From the NCBI GenBank assembly GCA_964017045.1, contig OZ024795.1, positions 28,496,366-28,560,365 of the forward strand: 64,000 bases of DNA. The letters are read 5' to 3'. The DNA comes from Omphiscola glabra (taxonomy: Eukaryota > Mollusca > Gastropoda > Lymnaeidae). Positions 11,957 to 24,087 of the stretch are shown here, piece by piece. The notes beneath the pieces are model-generated. The model saw only the letters and a list, made by a program, of their open reading frames with translations. It was not told where the DNA came from and made no database searches. The first letter of the stretch is position 1. The number at the start of each line of letters is the position of its first letter. The translations under genes were made by a program, and so were the position numbers.

Positions 11957-12698
11957 TGTGCACATGCCAGAGCTATTTGATCTCCGTGGCATGACAGACT
12001 GGGAGCACACGTGACATTGGTGCACATGCCAGAGCTATTTGATCTCCGGGGCATGACTGACTGGGAGCACATGTGACATTTGTGCACATGCCAGAGCTAT
12101 TTGATCTCCGTGGCATGACTGACTGGGAGCACATGTGACATTTGTGCACATGCCAGAGATATTTGATCTCCGTGGCATGACTGACTGGGAGCACATATGA
12201 CATTAGTGCACATGCCAGAGCTTTTTTGATCTCCGTGGCATGACAGATTGAGAGCACATGTGACATTAGTTCACATGCCAGAGCTATTTGATCTCCGTGG
12301 CATGACTGACTGGGAGCACATGTGACATTAGTGCACATGCCAGAGCTATTTGATCTCCGTGGCATGACAGATTGAGAGCACATGTGACATTAGTGCACAT
12401 GCCAGAGCTCTTTGATCTCCGTGGCATGACAGATTGAGAGCACATGTGACATTAGTGCACATGCCAGAGCTATTTGATCTCCGTGGCATGACTGACTGGG
12501 AGCACATGTGACATTGGTGCACATGCCAGAGCTATTTGATCTCCGGGGCATGACAGATTGAGAGCACACGTGACATTAGTGCACATGCCAGAGCTATTTG
12601 ATCTCCGTGGCATGACAGATTGAGAGCACATGTGACATTAGTGCACATGCCAGAGCTATTTGATCTCCGTGGCATGACAGATTGAGAGCACACGTGAC
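11957..12698. repeat. 62-bp minisatellite, 0.74 kb
   Basis: Twelve units with GTGCACATGCCAGAGCTATT and TGATCTCCGTGGCATGAC. Two sub-types alternate: GACTGACTGGGAGC and GACAGATTGAGAGC. Confidence 0.97.
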
Positions 12699-12755
12699 CG
12701 CCCACCACACTAATTACAAATGGAGAATGACGGGGTCAAGTCATAGAATTGGGGA

Positions 12756-12932
12756 AATATATATTTATATATTTATATATTTATATATTTATATATTTAT
12801 ATATTTATATATTTATATATTTATATATTTATATATTTATATATTTATATATTTATATATTTATATATTTATATATTTATATATTTATATATTTATATAT
12901 TTATATATTTATATATTTATATTATATATATT
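12756..12932. repeat. 8-bp array (ATATATTT)n
   Basis: About 21 perfect units of pure A/T, able to unwind and form hairpins. Confidence 0.97.
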
Positions 12933-13021
12933 TTATACATATACTTTTTTTTTAAAAAACATCGAAAAGTTCTGACCCAGAATTAATGACTGTGATCTAC
13001 TACCACGAATTGTGGACTTTA

Positions 13022-13184
13022 GTATGAAAGAGATCACATTGGATGTTGGTATGAAGAGATCACGTTGGATGTTGGTATGAAGAGATCACATTGGATGTTG
13101 GTATGAAGAGATCACGTTGGATGTTGGTATGAAGAGATCACATTGGATGTTGGTATGAAGAGATCACATCGGATGCTGGTATTG
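13022..13184. repeat. 26-bp array, GTATGAAGAGATCACATTGG
   Basis: About six units with C/T variation at ATCACRTTGG. It ends about 40 bp before the MITE at 13,227. Confidence 0.95.
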
Positions 13185-13226
13185 AGCAACCAGTCCCATA
13201 AAAATATGACAGCGTATACTGTATAC

Positions 13227-13517
13227 CAGCGTTTCCCAAAATGTGGTATGCTGGGAGAGTTTGGTGGGGGGACGGGTAGAGGTTGGTGGGGGTACGGGGA
13301 AAGTTTCGTGGGGGTACGGGGAGAGTTTGATGGGGGTACGGGTAGAGGTTGGTGGGGGTACGGGGAGAGTTTGTTGGGGGTACGCGCTGCAAAGATAAAA
13401 AATAAAACATTATTATTATTTAAGTACATGTATATGAAATTATTTTAACGAGGGGTACTCAGTGTTACGAAAATTATAGACAGGGGAACACAGGTGTCGA
13501 AAGTTTTGGAAACACTG
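13227..13517. mobile_element. hAT-type MITE with an internal G-rich minisatellite
   Basis: Ends CAGCGTTTCCCAAAATG and, on the other strand, CAGTGTTTCCAAAACTT form imperfect terminal inverted repeats of the common hAT type. Flanks CTGTATAC (13219-13226) and CTGTTCAC (13518-13525) agree at 6 of 8, with T at position 2 and A at position 7 as in many hAT duplications. The interior holds about six copies of a 21-22 bp G-rich unit. Non-coding. Confidence 0.7.
13255..13385. repeat. 21-22 bp G-rich minisatellite inside the MITE
   Basis: About six units built on GGGGGTACGGGGAGAGTTTG. Runs of three to six G with short loops make it a G-quadruplex candidate on the + strand. The array lies wholly within the element and may have moved with it. 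Confidence 0.85.
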
Positions 13518-14142
13518 CTGTTCACAGACGACAAACACTCCACCTACGCTCTAGCCGTAGAAATATGACACGCCACAAATATTTTTGCCGTAAGTTTCTG
13601 TTTAATCCGGTTTTAAGAGTGTTGGGCTGCGATACAGCTTTAAAATGGATTAATTAGAAAAAAAGAATTTGTGTCAATATAGCAATATAGGTTCATCTTT
13701 AAGGGTGAGTTTACATAATACAAAAGTAAACGTTTCGGGGTAACGCCTTCATGAGTACAACAACAAAACATTTAAATAAGTATAAATTAAATGTACATAA
13801 TATGTATAGATATATGCTCCAAGATACAAGGTAGGATTTATATAGATATATATATATCCTACCTAAAAATAGAAAAGAATAGGAATGGGCGAAAAAATCA
13901 AGAGAAAAACAAAGTAAAGAAGAACGGAAAGGAAGTGATTGGAAGTCAAATGTAAAAACCAAACAGGAAAAAGACATGGCAGCTACCTAAAATTGTGGAT
14001 TTGGTTATACTATATGGAGTCAAGGTACCAAATCTTGTTATTATTTTATTTTTCATATAAATCCTATCCGGTGTATTACTTGTATACAGTATACCAGTAA
14101 CTGTGATGTCAAAAATTCCATAAATGGTTGGCACCCGCCTCC
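13518..14142. other. AT-rich stretch after the MITE
   Basis: No gene; a GATATATATATATCC tract lies at about 13,845. Confidence 0.4.
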
Positions 14143-14490
14143 CCAGTCATTCCGGTCTCTCCCTTGTCATTCCCGTCCCCTTGTCATTCTCATCCCCCCT
14201 GTCATTCTCGTCTCCCCTGTCATTCCGGTCTCTCCCTTGTCATTCCCGTCCCCCTGTCATTCTCGTCTCCCCTGTCATTCCGGTCTCTCCTCTGTCATTC
14301 CAGTCCCCTTGTCATTCTCGTCTCCCCTATCATCTCGTCTCCTCTGTCATTCCAGTAACTTCCCTGTCATTCCCCTCTCCCACTTCCGTTCCCGTCTCTC
14401 CCCTGTCATTGCCATCTCCCCTTCCATTCCCAATTCTCCCCTGTCATTCACACCCCCCCCCCTTTTTCCGTTCCCGTATCCCCCATGATA
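14143..14490. repeat. C/T-rich ~19-20 bp array
   Basis: About 16 units around CCCCTGTCATTCTCGTCTCC; strongly pyrimidine-biased + strand. Confidence 0.9.
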
Positions 14491-14989
14491 TCCTAACAGC
14501 GCCAACTATATGTGTCTAAATGGAGAAATCGGTCACACAACACTGGATAGCTTTTAGCCTTGGAGAAAATTGTACTTTTCCTTAGGGAATCTGAATGATG
14601 AATGGTGCCACTCCACATTTAGGACGTTTGGTTGCTGAAATGACAAATCACTTGCATGCATTCTTCCTGTACCCAAGAGTTTTCGAGCCAGTGTCTCGAG
14701 CTGCCAAAGTAGTTCAACATCTGAATGGATTGCGTAGGATTCTTGCCGTGTTACTTGACATTGCAACATTCTTCTTATGATTGTATAATTCGTAACAATG
14801 TAGTTTTAAGTTACAAACGAACTTTATGAGAGGAAGTCAAAACTGCTAGTGTGGATTCATTAAGAATCAGATCGCTTTGAAATTCTTAGACCTATGAAAA
14901 AATTGAAAAATTTTCAATGCCTAAAATCAGGCTTATTTATGATCAGGCAAATAGCTTTATGTCTTTTTTTTCTACATCATTTGTGATAA

Positions 14990-15569
14990 TCATAATGGAG
15001 TCCTTCACATACTTAGGCAGCACCATCGACATAAATGGCAGATCCGACGTGAATATAAAGGCCAGAATTGGAAAAGCTAGATCAGAATTTGTGCTATTAA
15101 AGAAAATATGGGAGTCGAAGGAGCTGAAGCTGCAAACGAAAGTCAAAATCTTTAACACAATTGTTTACAAAACTTGGAAAACCACAGCGAGCATTACGCA
15201 GAAAGTACAGACCTTCATAAACACTTCAATTAGAAAGATCCTGAACATCAAATGGCCAAATACCTTAACCAACAAAGATCTACTAGAAAGGACATACCAG
15301 ACTAAAGAAAAGTTGGATGTGGATAGGGCATACTTTCTGAAAGCCCCCAGGCACCATCACCAGATAATCCCTAACATGGAATCCACAGGGAAAAAGAAAG
15401 AGAGAAAGGCCAAGGAATACATGAAGACGCGAGCTAGAGGCAGACACGAAAAATATGGAATTCACCTGGAAACAACTGGAAAGGAAAGCATAGGACCATG
15501 ATGAATGGAAAATTATTTTGGACAGCCTCTGCCCCAGACGGGGTAAAAGGCATAAGAAGAAGAAGAATC
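14990..15569 (+). mobile_element. RTE-like LINE, 5'-truncated reverse transcriptase end, copy 1
   Basis: From ATG at 14995 the frame reads ESFTYLGSTIDINGRSD and continues to FINTSIRKILNIKWPNTL, the C-terminal thumb/connection region of RTE-clade reverse transcriptases. A few residues of the usual LLYGxE block are missing around 15,165. A frameshift near 15,320 breaks the frame; the expected NPQGKRKR and LDSLCPRRGKRH tail then continues in another frame to about 15,555. The element ends in an AAG-rich tail at 15,569. Dead copy; the endonuclease and catalytic RT domain are absent. Confidence 0.85.
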
Positions 15570-15719
15570 ACCATAACTGCGCTAATATCAATTGTAAATA
15601 TTGTTTTGTGTCAGTATTTTAATACAGTAAAAAAATTAAGTGTAGTAAATAAAAAGATCGTTAAAAGATTTTGCGATCGTTGTCATCTAACACGCATTGT
15701 TTGAATCGTAAGAAAGTAT

Positions 15720-15955
15720 TGCTTTTCTTTATAGATAAGTCTTGCTTTCTATACAGATCAGTTTTGCTTTCTGCACAGATGAGTCTTGCTTACTGTACAG
15801 ATAATTTCTGCTTTCTCTACAGATAAGTCCAGCTTAATGTACAGACAATTTCTGCTTTCTCTACAGATAAGTCTTGCTTACTGTAGAGATAAGGCTTCCT
15901 TTCTATACAGATGAGCTTGCCTTATGTACAGATAAGTCTTGATTTCTGTACACAC
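15720..15955. repeat. Imperfect 22-23 bp array
   Basis: About ten units around CAGATAAGTCTTGCTTTCTG. Confidence 0.88.
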
Positions 15956-16799
15956 AACCTTGCCATGCGTTGTCCTTGTCATCGTCTGCTCCAAGATCCA
16001 AGCCAAAGAAGAAAATACCTTTTTTTTTCTTAATTGTGTCCATTTCCTCACCTAATAAATTCTGTCGAAATCCCCACGGGCCGTGACTTTCGCTTTCAGA
16101 ACTCCTGCGTTGAATTACGCATCGGAATACAAATGACAGATGTTTCAAACCTGTGACAAAGGATGTACTTTGGCGGCCATATTCATGCCATTTTCTGATT
16201 CCTTCGTTTGCTATCCCATTCGCTGTGTCAACAAAAAGTTCAAAAAACATCCCCAGATTATTAACTTTATGTTTACATATTTACGTGTGCTGAGTTTGGA
16301 TTGTTGGGTTCTAACTAATCCCCCTTAGAAATGTTCGTTTTAGACTTAATATGTTCACAATTATAGCACGGAATACGAAGAAAATTGTAATCTGGACTCT
16401 CTCATCAAGACACTACTTCCTCTCTTTCACACATTTATAATAACTTCACTTTTGTTAGTGAATTTGTGGTAAAATCTTCGGACGGCTAATTGACCTATTC
16501 CCCATCATCCTATCGAACTGAAACTTGGTAAATAGACTTGTTGCCAATGACAAAACATTCTTTCGAATTTTCAGTCTCACCACCATCCTTCACACGGAAG
16601 CCTCAAAAAAATGTTTATCCTTTTTTTCAAAAGGAAGATGAATGGAATATGATAAGTTCAATGAGCGCGTCTTTTGGTGTAGAGATTAATTGTTCAGCTG
16701 TTGTTATGTGCTTTGTATTTGTGACGTATTTGGGTTTAAATAAATCTTTCGCCTAGTAGATTTTAGATGCAATAAGTTTGCCAAACTTGGAGAACAACA
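15956..16799. other. Stretch between the two RTE fragments
   Basis: Frames of 62-115 codons on both strands have no recognisable domain. Possibly older retroelement sequence. Confidence 0.3.
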
Positions 16800-17184
16800 A
16801 AAATAAATATTAAAAAACTGCACAGATGCTTGCGAAGGATCCTCAAAATAAGATGGTTTGACACAAAATGTGTCTTTTGGGAGAGAACATCAAGTGTTCC
16901 GGTGTAGAAGGAGATAAAAAAAGAGAAAATTGAGATGGATAGGGCACACATTAAGGAAACCAAAAACTAACATCACGTGACAGGCCCTGAACTGGCATCC
17001 TCAAGGTACCAGGAAAAGAGGAAGACCAAGAGCCACATGGAAGAGGGAAGTAGAGACAGAGGTGAAAAGAATGAAGAAAAGCTGGGCTGGACTAGCAAAG
17101 ATAGCCCAGGACAGGGACTGATGGAAAAGTATTGTGGATGGCCTATGCTCCATTGGAAGTGAGAACGGCTAAGAAGAAGAAAAA
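16800..17184 (+). mobile_element. RTE-like LINE 3' fragment, copy 2
   Basis: Translation with frameshifts gives LRRILKIRWFDT, then LRWIGHTLRKP, NITRQALNWHPQGTRKRGRP and VDGLCSIGSENG, the standard RTE C-terminus, followed by an AAGAAGAAG tail. It has stop codons at about 16,918 and 17,120. It is in the same orientation as copy 1, about 1.2 kb downstream, and more heavily truncated. Confidence 0.85.
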
Positions 17185-17371
17185 CAAGTTTGTTAAAAAC
17201 CAATCCCTTAACAAAAATCAGTAGCTACAATCATATCAATGATAAATCACGTACAACAACAGAATTGCAAACAGAAATGCAAACAGAAATGCATTTCAAT
17301 GAATTATACGAAAAACGTTGCCTTTAAAAGTTGTTTCATTCTGTGTTATTTCCACATGTGACTTTGAGTAG

Positions 17372-17873
17372 CTGTAGCATTAGTATCACTTCAGCACCAA
17401 CCTAACTGCTGCATAAGTCTCACTGTAGCATCATGCTCACTGTAGCATCAGTCTCACTGTAGCATCAATTTCACTGTAGCATCAATCTCACTGCAGCATT
17501 AATTTCACTGTAGCATTAGTCTCAACGTAGCATGAAACTCACTGTAGCATCAATCTCACTGTAGCACCAATCTCACTGTAGCATCAATTTCCCTGTAGCA
17601 TCAATCTCACTGTAGCATTAGTCTCACCGTAGCATCAAACTCACTGTAGCATCAATTTCACTGTAGCATCAATCTTACTGTAGCATTAATTTCACTGTAG
17701 CATTAGTCTCACCGTAGCATCAAACTCACTGTAGCATCAATTTCCCTGTAGCATCAATCTCACTGTAGCATCAATCTCACTGTAGCATCAATCTCACTGT
17801 AGCATCAATTTCACTGTAGCATCAATGTCACTGTGGCATCTGTCTCACTGTTGCATCTGTCTCACTGCTGTTA
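17372..17873. repeat. 17-bp array (CATCAATCTCACTGTAG)n
   Basis: About 28 units with moderate point divergence. Confidence 0.95.
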
Positions 17874-18589
17874 AGAACAAATAATGGTGTCCATCCATTT
17901 TGTCCCTTAACTCGCCAGTAACTCGCTCACCACTGATTCCAGGGTCAGTCTCAATTGGCGTGTTGTGGGAACTGCCGGAAGGCGAGACGCCGGTCCGTGC
18001 ATGACGATCTGTTTCTTAAGACGACCCCTTGTGGTCAGTACGGCTGGCTTCTTTTGTCTCCTCAACTGGATACTCCTTACAATAGGAACACCAATCATTC
18101 ATTGATGGATCTTTGTCAAACAGCTTGGACTAACTCGAATTAAAATAATTCAAAAAACATATCGTTTCCCAATTGATATTTAACTTCGAATTCAATTTTG
18201 TATGCAGTAACTTGTGACTAAAGATATTTTAAGTCATTTTTATGTTAAATAGAGTAGACCATATATCATTCTGTTCGAGTTAGCGAACTCGTTTTTAACA
18301 ACGTTAAAAGGGTCATTTTTTAAATTGGATATTTAGCGTGATAAGGTGTATGTTCCTTGTCACGCCCTTGTGTGTATGCGGTCAAAATGTATGCAAGTCA
18401 ATGTTACTCTAGAGTGTACATCGCTTGTTTTCAAATGATGTGTCACAACACACGGGTGCGTCCATAAGGTTTGCAGGTGTGTCAACAAATTTCGATATTA
18501 ATACTTACAAATCAAGAGAAAAAATGTGTTTGTGGTCATGTCTCGTTGGCCATAATGTAAACCATATTATTTCTTTAACAATAATTTTA

Positions 18590-18650
18590 TTGCCAACCCA
18601 ACCGATGGCATGAGATCTTGTCAACCCGAAACAATGACATTAGCTGGCGC
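18590..18650. repeat. Dispersed repeat, copy A
   Basis: Contains CCAACCCAACCGATGGCATG and CTTGTCAACCCGAAACAATG, closely matching 20,210-20,265 in the same orientation. An old dispersed repeat or a duplication about 1.6 kb apart. Confidence 0.6.
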
Positions 18651-18796
18651 TTCCTAACAAAACAGAGGCGAATAATTTCCTTGGCTGGTGCACCCTACTG
18701 GAGCAATCTGTATGTTAACTCTATATCTTAAATAGTGTGTAATGCAAATTAATTGTTAAATTTCGTGTTTCAAAATATGTAACAGATTATACATTA

Positions 18797-18990
18797 AATC
18801 CCCCCCCCCAATCCCCCCAAACCAATACCCCACGCCCTCTTTTTTTTCAAGCTTCTAATTTGGTTTGAAATAAAAACATTTTGAAGTATAAAGTAACCCC
18901 CCCTATCCCCCCCCCTAATCCCCCCACCCCACAAAAAAATGAAAAATCGACGGGTTCTCCTATTTTTGCAAGCTCCTAATTTTATTGGAA
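18797..18990. repeat. Two-copy ~105 bp tandem duplication with C-runs
   Basis: Each copy has C-runs, then TTTTTTCAAGCTTCTAATTT or its diverged form, then GAAATAAAA. Confidence 0.7.
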
Positions 18991-19201
18991 ATAAAACTTA
19001 GTCTAACTGCCTGGGATCCAATAAACAAAAATATAAGTTAAATTCTTTGAACACATTAAAGCTGAAATTAGTAGAACCTTATAACCAGCTTTTTAACGCA
19101 TTGAGGATTTTGTTCAATTAAGTAACTCCACCTTCTAGATGCCGCCACACTTTCCACATAATTCAAACTCTGTAAAAAGTGTGTTTTTGGTTCTATAACA
19201 A

Positions 19202-19400
19202 GAAGAATATCCAGTCTCCTTTAATGTACGGGAGACTCTTTTTTTTAAATATAGGATGATATCCAATCTCCTCTAATGTAAAGGGGACATTGTTGGTCTA
19301 GAATAGGATGATATCCAATCTCCTCTAATGTAAAGGGGACATTGTTGGTCTAGAATAGGATCCTATGCAATCTTCTTAAATTTACGGGAGACATTGATTC
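19202..19400. repeat. ~52 bp array
   Basis: About 3.5 units with GATATCCAATCTCCTCTAAT and GGGGACATTGTTGGTCTAG. Confidence 0.9.
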
Positions 19401-19559
19401 AAGGCATAATATCTCTGTTGTCCACCAAGGCTTAACCCGGAAGTGACCCCCGTACCCCGCGGGATGAGATTAATTAATCTAATATATTGTCACGACCGGA
19501 CGTGACGTGATATTTTATGGGAGTTGGCGTGTCTCCGGGCAAACACAAATAAAACTCAC

Positions 19560-19826
19560 CACATAAAACACAACATACAAAATAAAACAACATAAAACAT
19601 ATTAAAGGACATACAGCATAAAATATACAACGCAAAACATAACATAGCATACAACATAAAACACAACATAAAAAACACAACATAAAACACAACATAAAAC
19701 ACAACATAAAACACAACATAAAACACAACATAAAACACAACATAAAACACAACATAAAACACAATATAAAACACAACATAAAACACAACATAAAACACAA
19801 CATATAAAACACAACATACAACATAA
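19560..19826. repeat. 12-bp array (CATAAAACACAA)n
   Basis: About 14 perfect units in 19,651-19,825, with decayed units to the left. Confidence 0.96.
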
Positions 19827-20041
19827 TACTCACAACTTGAACTTAAAATATCCCAAACGCTTCATGCTTTCAACGAAAAAATCATGAATGTAAAGTTCGA
19901 AATATACGGTCACATAAAAATTATTAATGGTATGGGAGTATTCAAATTAGATTGGTTGTATTCATTGATATAATTTTTCAGATAATTTTTTCACTCAAGG
20001 AATCTGATAACGATGTAAAGAATTTAACAATGATTACTCTA

Positions 20042-20045
20042 TCTT

Positions 20046-20089
<44 letters not shown>

Positions 20090-20092
20090 CCT
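20042..20092. repeat. (CT)n microsatellite
   Basis: About 25 dinucleotides with TTT interruptions at the start. Confidence 0.95.
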
Positions 20093-20209
20093 TGTTTTCA
20101 TCTCTCCTTTCTTCGGTTTTAAATCATCGTTCTTTGGTTTAGTAAATCGATTTCGACACACGCACAAATTCAAAGATCCACAAGTCATAACAATGTCATG
20201 ACATCTTTG

Positions 20210-20265
20210 ATCAACCCAACCAATGGCATAATATCTTGTCAACCCAGAACAATGACATGATACAT
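20210..20265. repeat. Dispersed repeat, copy B
   Basis: Contains CAACCCAACCAATGGCATAA and CTTGTCAACCCAGAACAATG; partner of 18,590-18,650. Confidence 0.6.
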
Positions 20266-20282
20266 TGTCAGACAAGAACAAT

Positions 20283-20643
20283 GATAGGTCACGATGTTGT
20301 TCTGTGTCAAGGAGTGTTATAGGTCACTATGTTGTTCTGTGTCAAGGAGTGTTATAGGTCACTATGTTGTTCTGTGTCAAGGAGTGTTATAGGTCACTAT
20401 GTTGTTCTGTGTCAAGGAGTGTTATAGGTCACGATGTTGTTCTGTGTCAAGGAGTGTTATAGGTCACTATGTTGTTCTGTGTCCAGGAGTGTGATAGGTC
20501 ACTATGTTGTTCTGTGTCAAGGAGTGTTATAGGTCACGATGTTGTTCTGTGTCCAGGAGTGTGATATGCTATAATGTTGTCTTATGTCCAGTCGTGTGTC
20601 ATCCCATAATATTGTACTGTGTCCAGGAGTGTGATATGCCACG
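20283..20643. repeat. 35-36 bp array
   Basis: About ten units with ATAGGTCACTATGTTGTTCT and GTGTCAAGGAGTG; the last two or three are diverged. Confidence 0.95.
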
Positions 20644-20819
20644 ATGAAATCCGTGAAACAGAAATCTTTACATGGGTTTCAATTTTACAAATGTTTTAAA
20701 CAATCTTGGAGATCATATTCTAATTTTATACAACTCTTGATTCACTCAGCCTCCTCCCCACTCCCCATACAATTCTACATATTCTCCGGTTCTTTTGGCA
20801 ATCCAACTTTTATAATCAG

Positions 20820-21078
20820 ACCTCACTTAAGGATCTCTTTCATAATCGCCTCACTCAATGATTACTTTTATAATCTCCCTCACTTAATGAACACTTTTAT
20901 AATCCCCTCACTTAATGAACACTTTTATAATCCCCTCACTTAATGATCACTTTCATAATCCCCTCACTTAATGATCACTTTTATAACCCCCTCACTTAAC
21001 GATCACTTTCATAATCCCCTCACTTAACGATCACTTTCATAATCCCTTCACATACTGATCACTTCATTAATCACCTCA
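20820..21078. repeat. 28-bp array, CCCCTCACTTAATGATCACT
   Basis: About nine units, diverging at both ends. Confidence 0.94.
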
Positions 21079-22249
21079 GTTTTTGACACTATCCCTCACG
21101 GATTTTCCATAGAAACACCATCCTCACCCCCACCCAACTTCATCTGTCAAAACGCGTTGCATCTCATTCACGTCCCTCTTCCATATATTAACCTAACAAT
21201 ATTAGGCCCTCCCCGCCTTGCACCCCACTCAACAGTTCCCCTGTTCCAATTTCTCAACACCCCAAACGCCGATTACATTTGAGATGTTCCCTGGTTCTGT
21301 GCCATTCTTTCCATCCACCCACAAATCCCCCCCCCCTTTTTTTTTTTCTTTCTGACACGAATTGAATCCTAGCAACTCCTGGCATCAGGGACGTTACAGC
21401 GACCCAAGATAACGCTTTGCACTTGTCAGGTTGCGATCAATATTTTGCAGCTATTGAAAAGAAGCAAACGTAAATGATGGTGGGGGGAGGGTCATTTCAT
21501 TCCATGTTCTGAGATGGCGCCTCTAATTACCTGGATGATAATTACCTGGCATGTTATGCTAACTTCTTTAAGATTTTTACTAATCTCCGCCCCCGCATAT
21601 GGTCTTAGATTTTTTTTCTGAATACGCCACTGCATATTGTCTTTTTAACTACTAACTTTTGCAAACAAAACATATTTTCAACTAATTTAGTTTTATAATA
21701 TATGGTACTAGTAAATAAAGGAATGTCCAATAGAGCTGAAAATACAGCTTTTGTTTCCTCTCATGCACCTCAACATGGATTACGACTGAAGTCCACATTG
21801 TTATCATTAATAGTTTGTGTCTTGCGTGTTTTTTCGATTTAAGCTATGGGATGTTTGGTTTGTTTAATTAGCGTGTTTTGGTGTCGAGATTAATAATTAT
21901 TGAGATCTTTCTGTTGCTATTTTTTTATGACGTTTTGAAACTTATGGTTTTTAGAAATCTATTAATAGAACAGTACAGTCTGGCCAATCTCATTACTAAA
22001 TAGAAAAAAAACATCCTAGATTCTGATTAACCCATCTCGAAATAGCTCGGGAGGAAAGAGAGTGAGCGAGAGAGAGAGAGAGAGATGGTGAGAGAGACTC
22101 TGGTCTGGTTGTAAACAAGGAAATATCAATCATTCGGTATTTGAATGGCGAAACACAACAAGTTTTGGGGGGTTGTTAGGTTACACAGGATGTACCCCGC
22201 AGTAACTATGCAGTAACAACAGTTCGTGCCACAATCCTAATATGAACAA
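21079..22249. other. Non-repetitive stretch
   Basis: C-run/T-run at about 21,327, (GA)n at about 22,070, a possible MITE end at 21,618. No gene. Confidence 0.4.
21618..21630. mobile_element. Possible solitary MITE end
   Basis: AATACGCCACTGC resembles the right end of the CAGTGGCGTAG family. No matching left end was found upstream, so it may be a relic or chance. Confidence 0.2.
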
Positions 22250-22590
22250 TGAACAGCCCTATAGAACCCTGTCATTGAACAGCCCTAAAGAACCATGTCA
22301 TTGAACTTCCCTATAGAACCCTGTCATTGAACAACTCTATAGAACCCTGTCATTGAACAGCCCTATAGAACCTTTTCATTGAACAGACTTTAGATTCCTG
22401 GAAATATACTGCCCTAAACCCCTGACAATGAACAGACCTATATGGGGCCCTAAACTCATATCAATGTACAGAACTTTAAGTCCCTGTCAATGTTCATCCC
22501 TAAAGCCCTGTCAATGTTCATCACTAAACATCTGTCAAGGTGCAGCAATAAAACCCTGTCAATGTACAGCCCTTTAGCCCATGGCAATGA
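22250..22590. repeat. 26-bp array decaying to the right
   Basis: Six clear units of GAACAGCCCTATAGAACCCT, then degenerate CCCTGTCAATGTACAGC-type units to about 22,590. Confidence 0.88.
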
Positions 22591-22724
22591 AAAATTCCAA
22601 ACCACTGCCAATTTACAGGATCGATACCTATCTAAATATACACCCTAGATACACTTGGTTCGATCCTGTGGCACGCGCTGCTTTTATTCCAAGAAGAGGA
22701 GACAAACGCAACTACCATTTTTGT

Positions 22725-22738
22725 TCTCTCTCTCTCTA

Positions 22739-22781
<43 letters not shown>

Positions 22782-22822
22782 GGGGGAGAGATCGCTCTCT
22801 CTCTCTCTCTCTCTCTCATCTC
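22725..22822. repeat. Palindromic (CT)n-(TA)n-(GA)n block
   Basis: TCTCTCTCTAT leads through (TA)n to ATAGAGAGAGA, so the tract can fold into one long hairpin; another (CT)n follows. Confidence 0.95.
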
Positions 22823-22935
22823 TCTTCTTCCACCCACACGTTTGGAGGGTGGGGAGGGGGTAATCTGGCGCGGTATAAATAGCTCCCCCCTAACCGTACT
22901 GCCACCAACGCAGCTACCGGTGCCAATAAGCATCA

Positions 22936-23169
22936 GAAAGATTGGCTAAGAGAGCACGAGTCTTGGAACTGCGGCTGTCGAGTTGTCGGTTCGCTATAAA
23001 AAGCCACAAAACCATTGCAGCCCGTGCTTTGATTGGTGTCGTCTGTTCCTGGCAACAACATGGATGTGATTTCGTTACGGGTGTATGAACTTCCCACGGT
23101 CGGATTTATAAACAGCTCATCAAGGCAGACGGTCGACTGAATCGGAATCTCGCGGGACACTTTCAGACA
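22936..23169 (+). promoter_or_regulatory. Candidate TATA/CCAAT promoter and short first exon
   Basis: An inverted CCAAT box (GATTGGC, about 22938) lies about 56 bases upstream of a strong TATA box CTATAAAAAG at about 22994. A second TATA (GGTATAAATAG) sits at about 22871. Downstream an ATG in excellent context (ACAACATGG, 23060) opens a 26-codon frame to 23140. A donor-like CAG|GTATTT lies at about 23169/23170. This is non-repetitive sequence between arrays. The function and the partner gene are unknown. Confidence 0.3.
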
Positions 23170-23712
23170 GGTATTTCAAACATCGATATAATGGTTATTG
23201 CACGCTACTGGTCCCTCTGTCGCTCACCCTAACCCGAACCCTAAATCTATCATAAACAAAGGGAAGTGACTCCCAAATAAGGGGACCACAACAGCACATT
23301 AGCCGATATAATTTCTGACAGGTAAATCAAGCTGAGAATTATTTTTTTAGCAAGTAAATCGAACTATTTGGATTTTTGAAATGATTATTAAATGATGACT
23401 ACTAAGGTGGTGTGATTGGGTGCTCAGTTGACAAAAATGCGATACGTTATGGGGTTGCCATTCGCTTGAGTAATTGAACAAAACGGGTCACTCATTGATC
23501 TGTCAATGTTTGGGGTGGGGTGGTGGTGTAACTGATCCATCTGGGTTCTTGGGTTTTTATCGAAATGAAATCTCGATTTCTTTTCAATGGCCGATGAGGT
23601 TTTTTTTTACATTTTTCGTTGCAACATTCTGACGTTTTGCATGTCTTGTCCTGGTGAGTGTATGTGTGTCATTGGTCTATGGGTCCAAATGATTGCCTGA
23701 GAGTCCATTTTC
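23170..23712. other. Stretch downstream of the candidate promoter
   Basis: Would be intron if the donor at about 23,169 is real. No coding frame. Confidence 0.3.
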
Positions 23713-23822
23713 TATGTGTCCAAAGTTTATGTGCTCAATGTTTATGTGCCCAATGTTTATGTGCCCAATGTTTATGTGCCCAATGTTTATGTGCCCAATG
23801 TTGATGTGCCCAATGCCTATTT
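23713..23822. repeat. 17-bp array (TGTGCCCAATGTTTATG)n
   Basis: About six units. Confidence 0.95.
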
Positions 23823-23955
23823 GGCCTGTCTAGAGATTTCTTTTGTTGGAAGCCTATGTTTTATGTGTCATTAGTCATCGCCTGATTAAAATAATAAAAT
23901 CACTCGCCTGGTTGTCTAATTACATTGTTGGCTTATCATAATTACCTCTCTTACA

Positions 23956-24085
23956 CAAGCCATTGGACATTGTGTGCTTAAATCCCTTACTTTGTGACAT
24001 GCCATTGCACGTTGTGTGTTTAAATGCCTTGCGCTGTGACTTGCCCTTGAGAGTTGTGTGTTTAAACGCCTTCCGTTGTGACATG
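23956..24085. repeat. ~48 bp array
   Basis: Three diverged units containing TTGTGTGTTTAAAYGCCTT and TGTGACATGCC. Confidence 0.8.
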
Positions 24086-24087
24086 CT

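Larger units (their letters stand above)
17874..19201. other. Mostly non-repetitive stretch
   Basis: Contains the dispersed repeat at 18,590 and a two-copy duplication at 18,797. No gene recognised. Confidence 0.4.

Noticed and set aside
15903..16250. 115-codon minus-strand frame
   Set aside because: No domain recognised, and it overlaps the tail of a tandem array.
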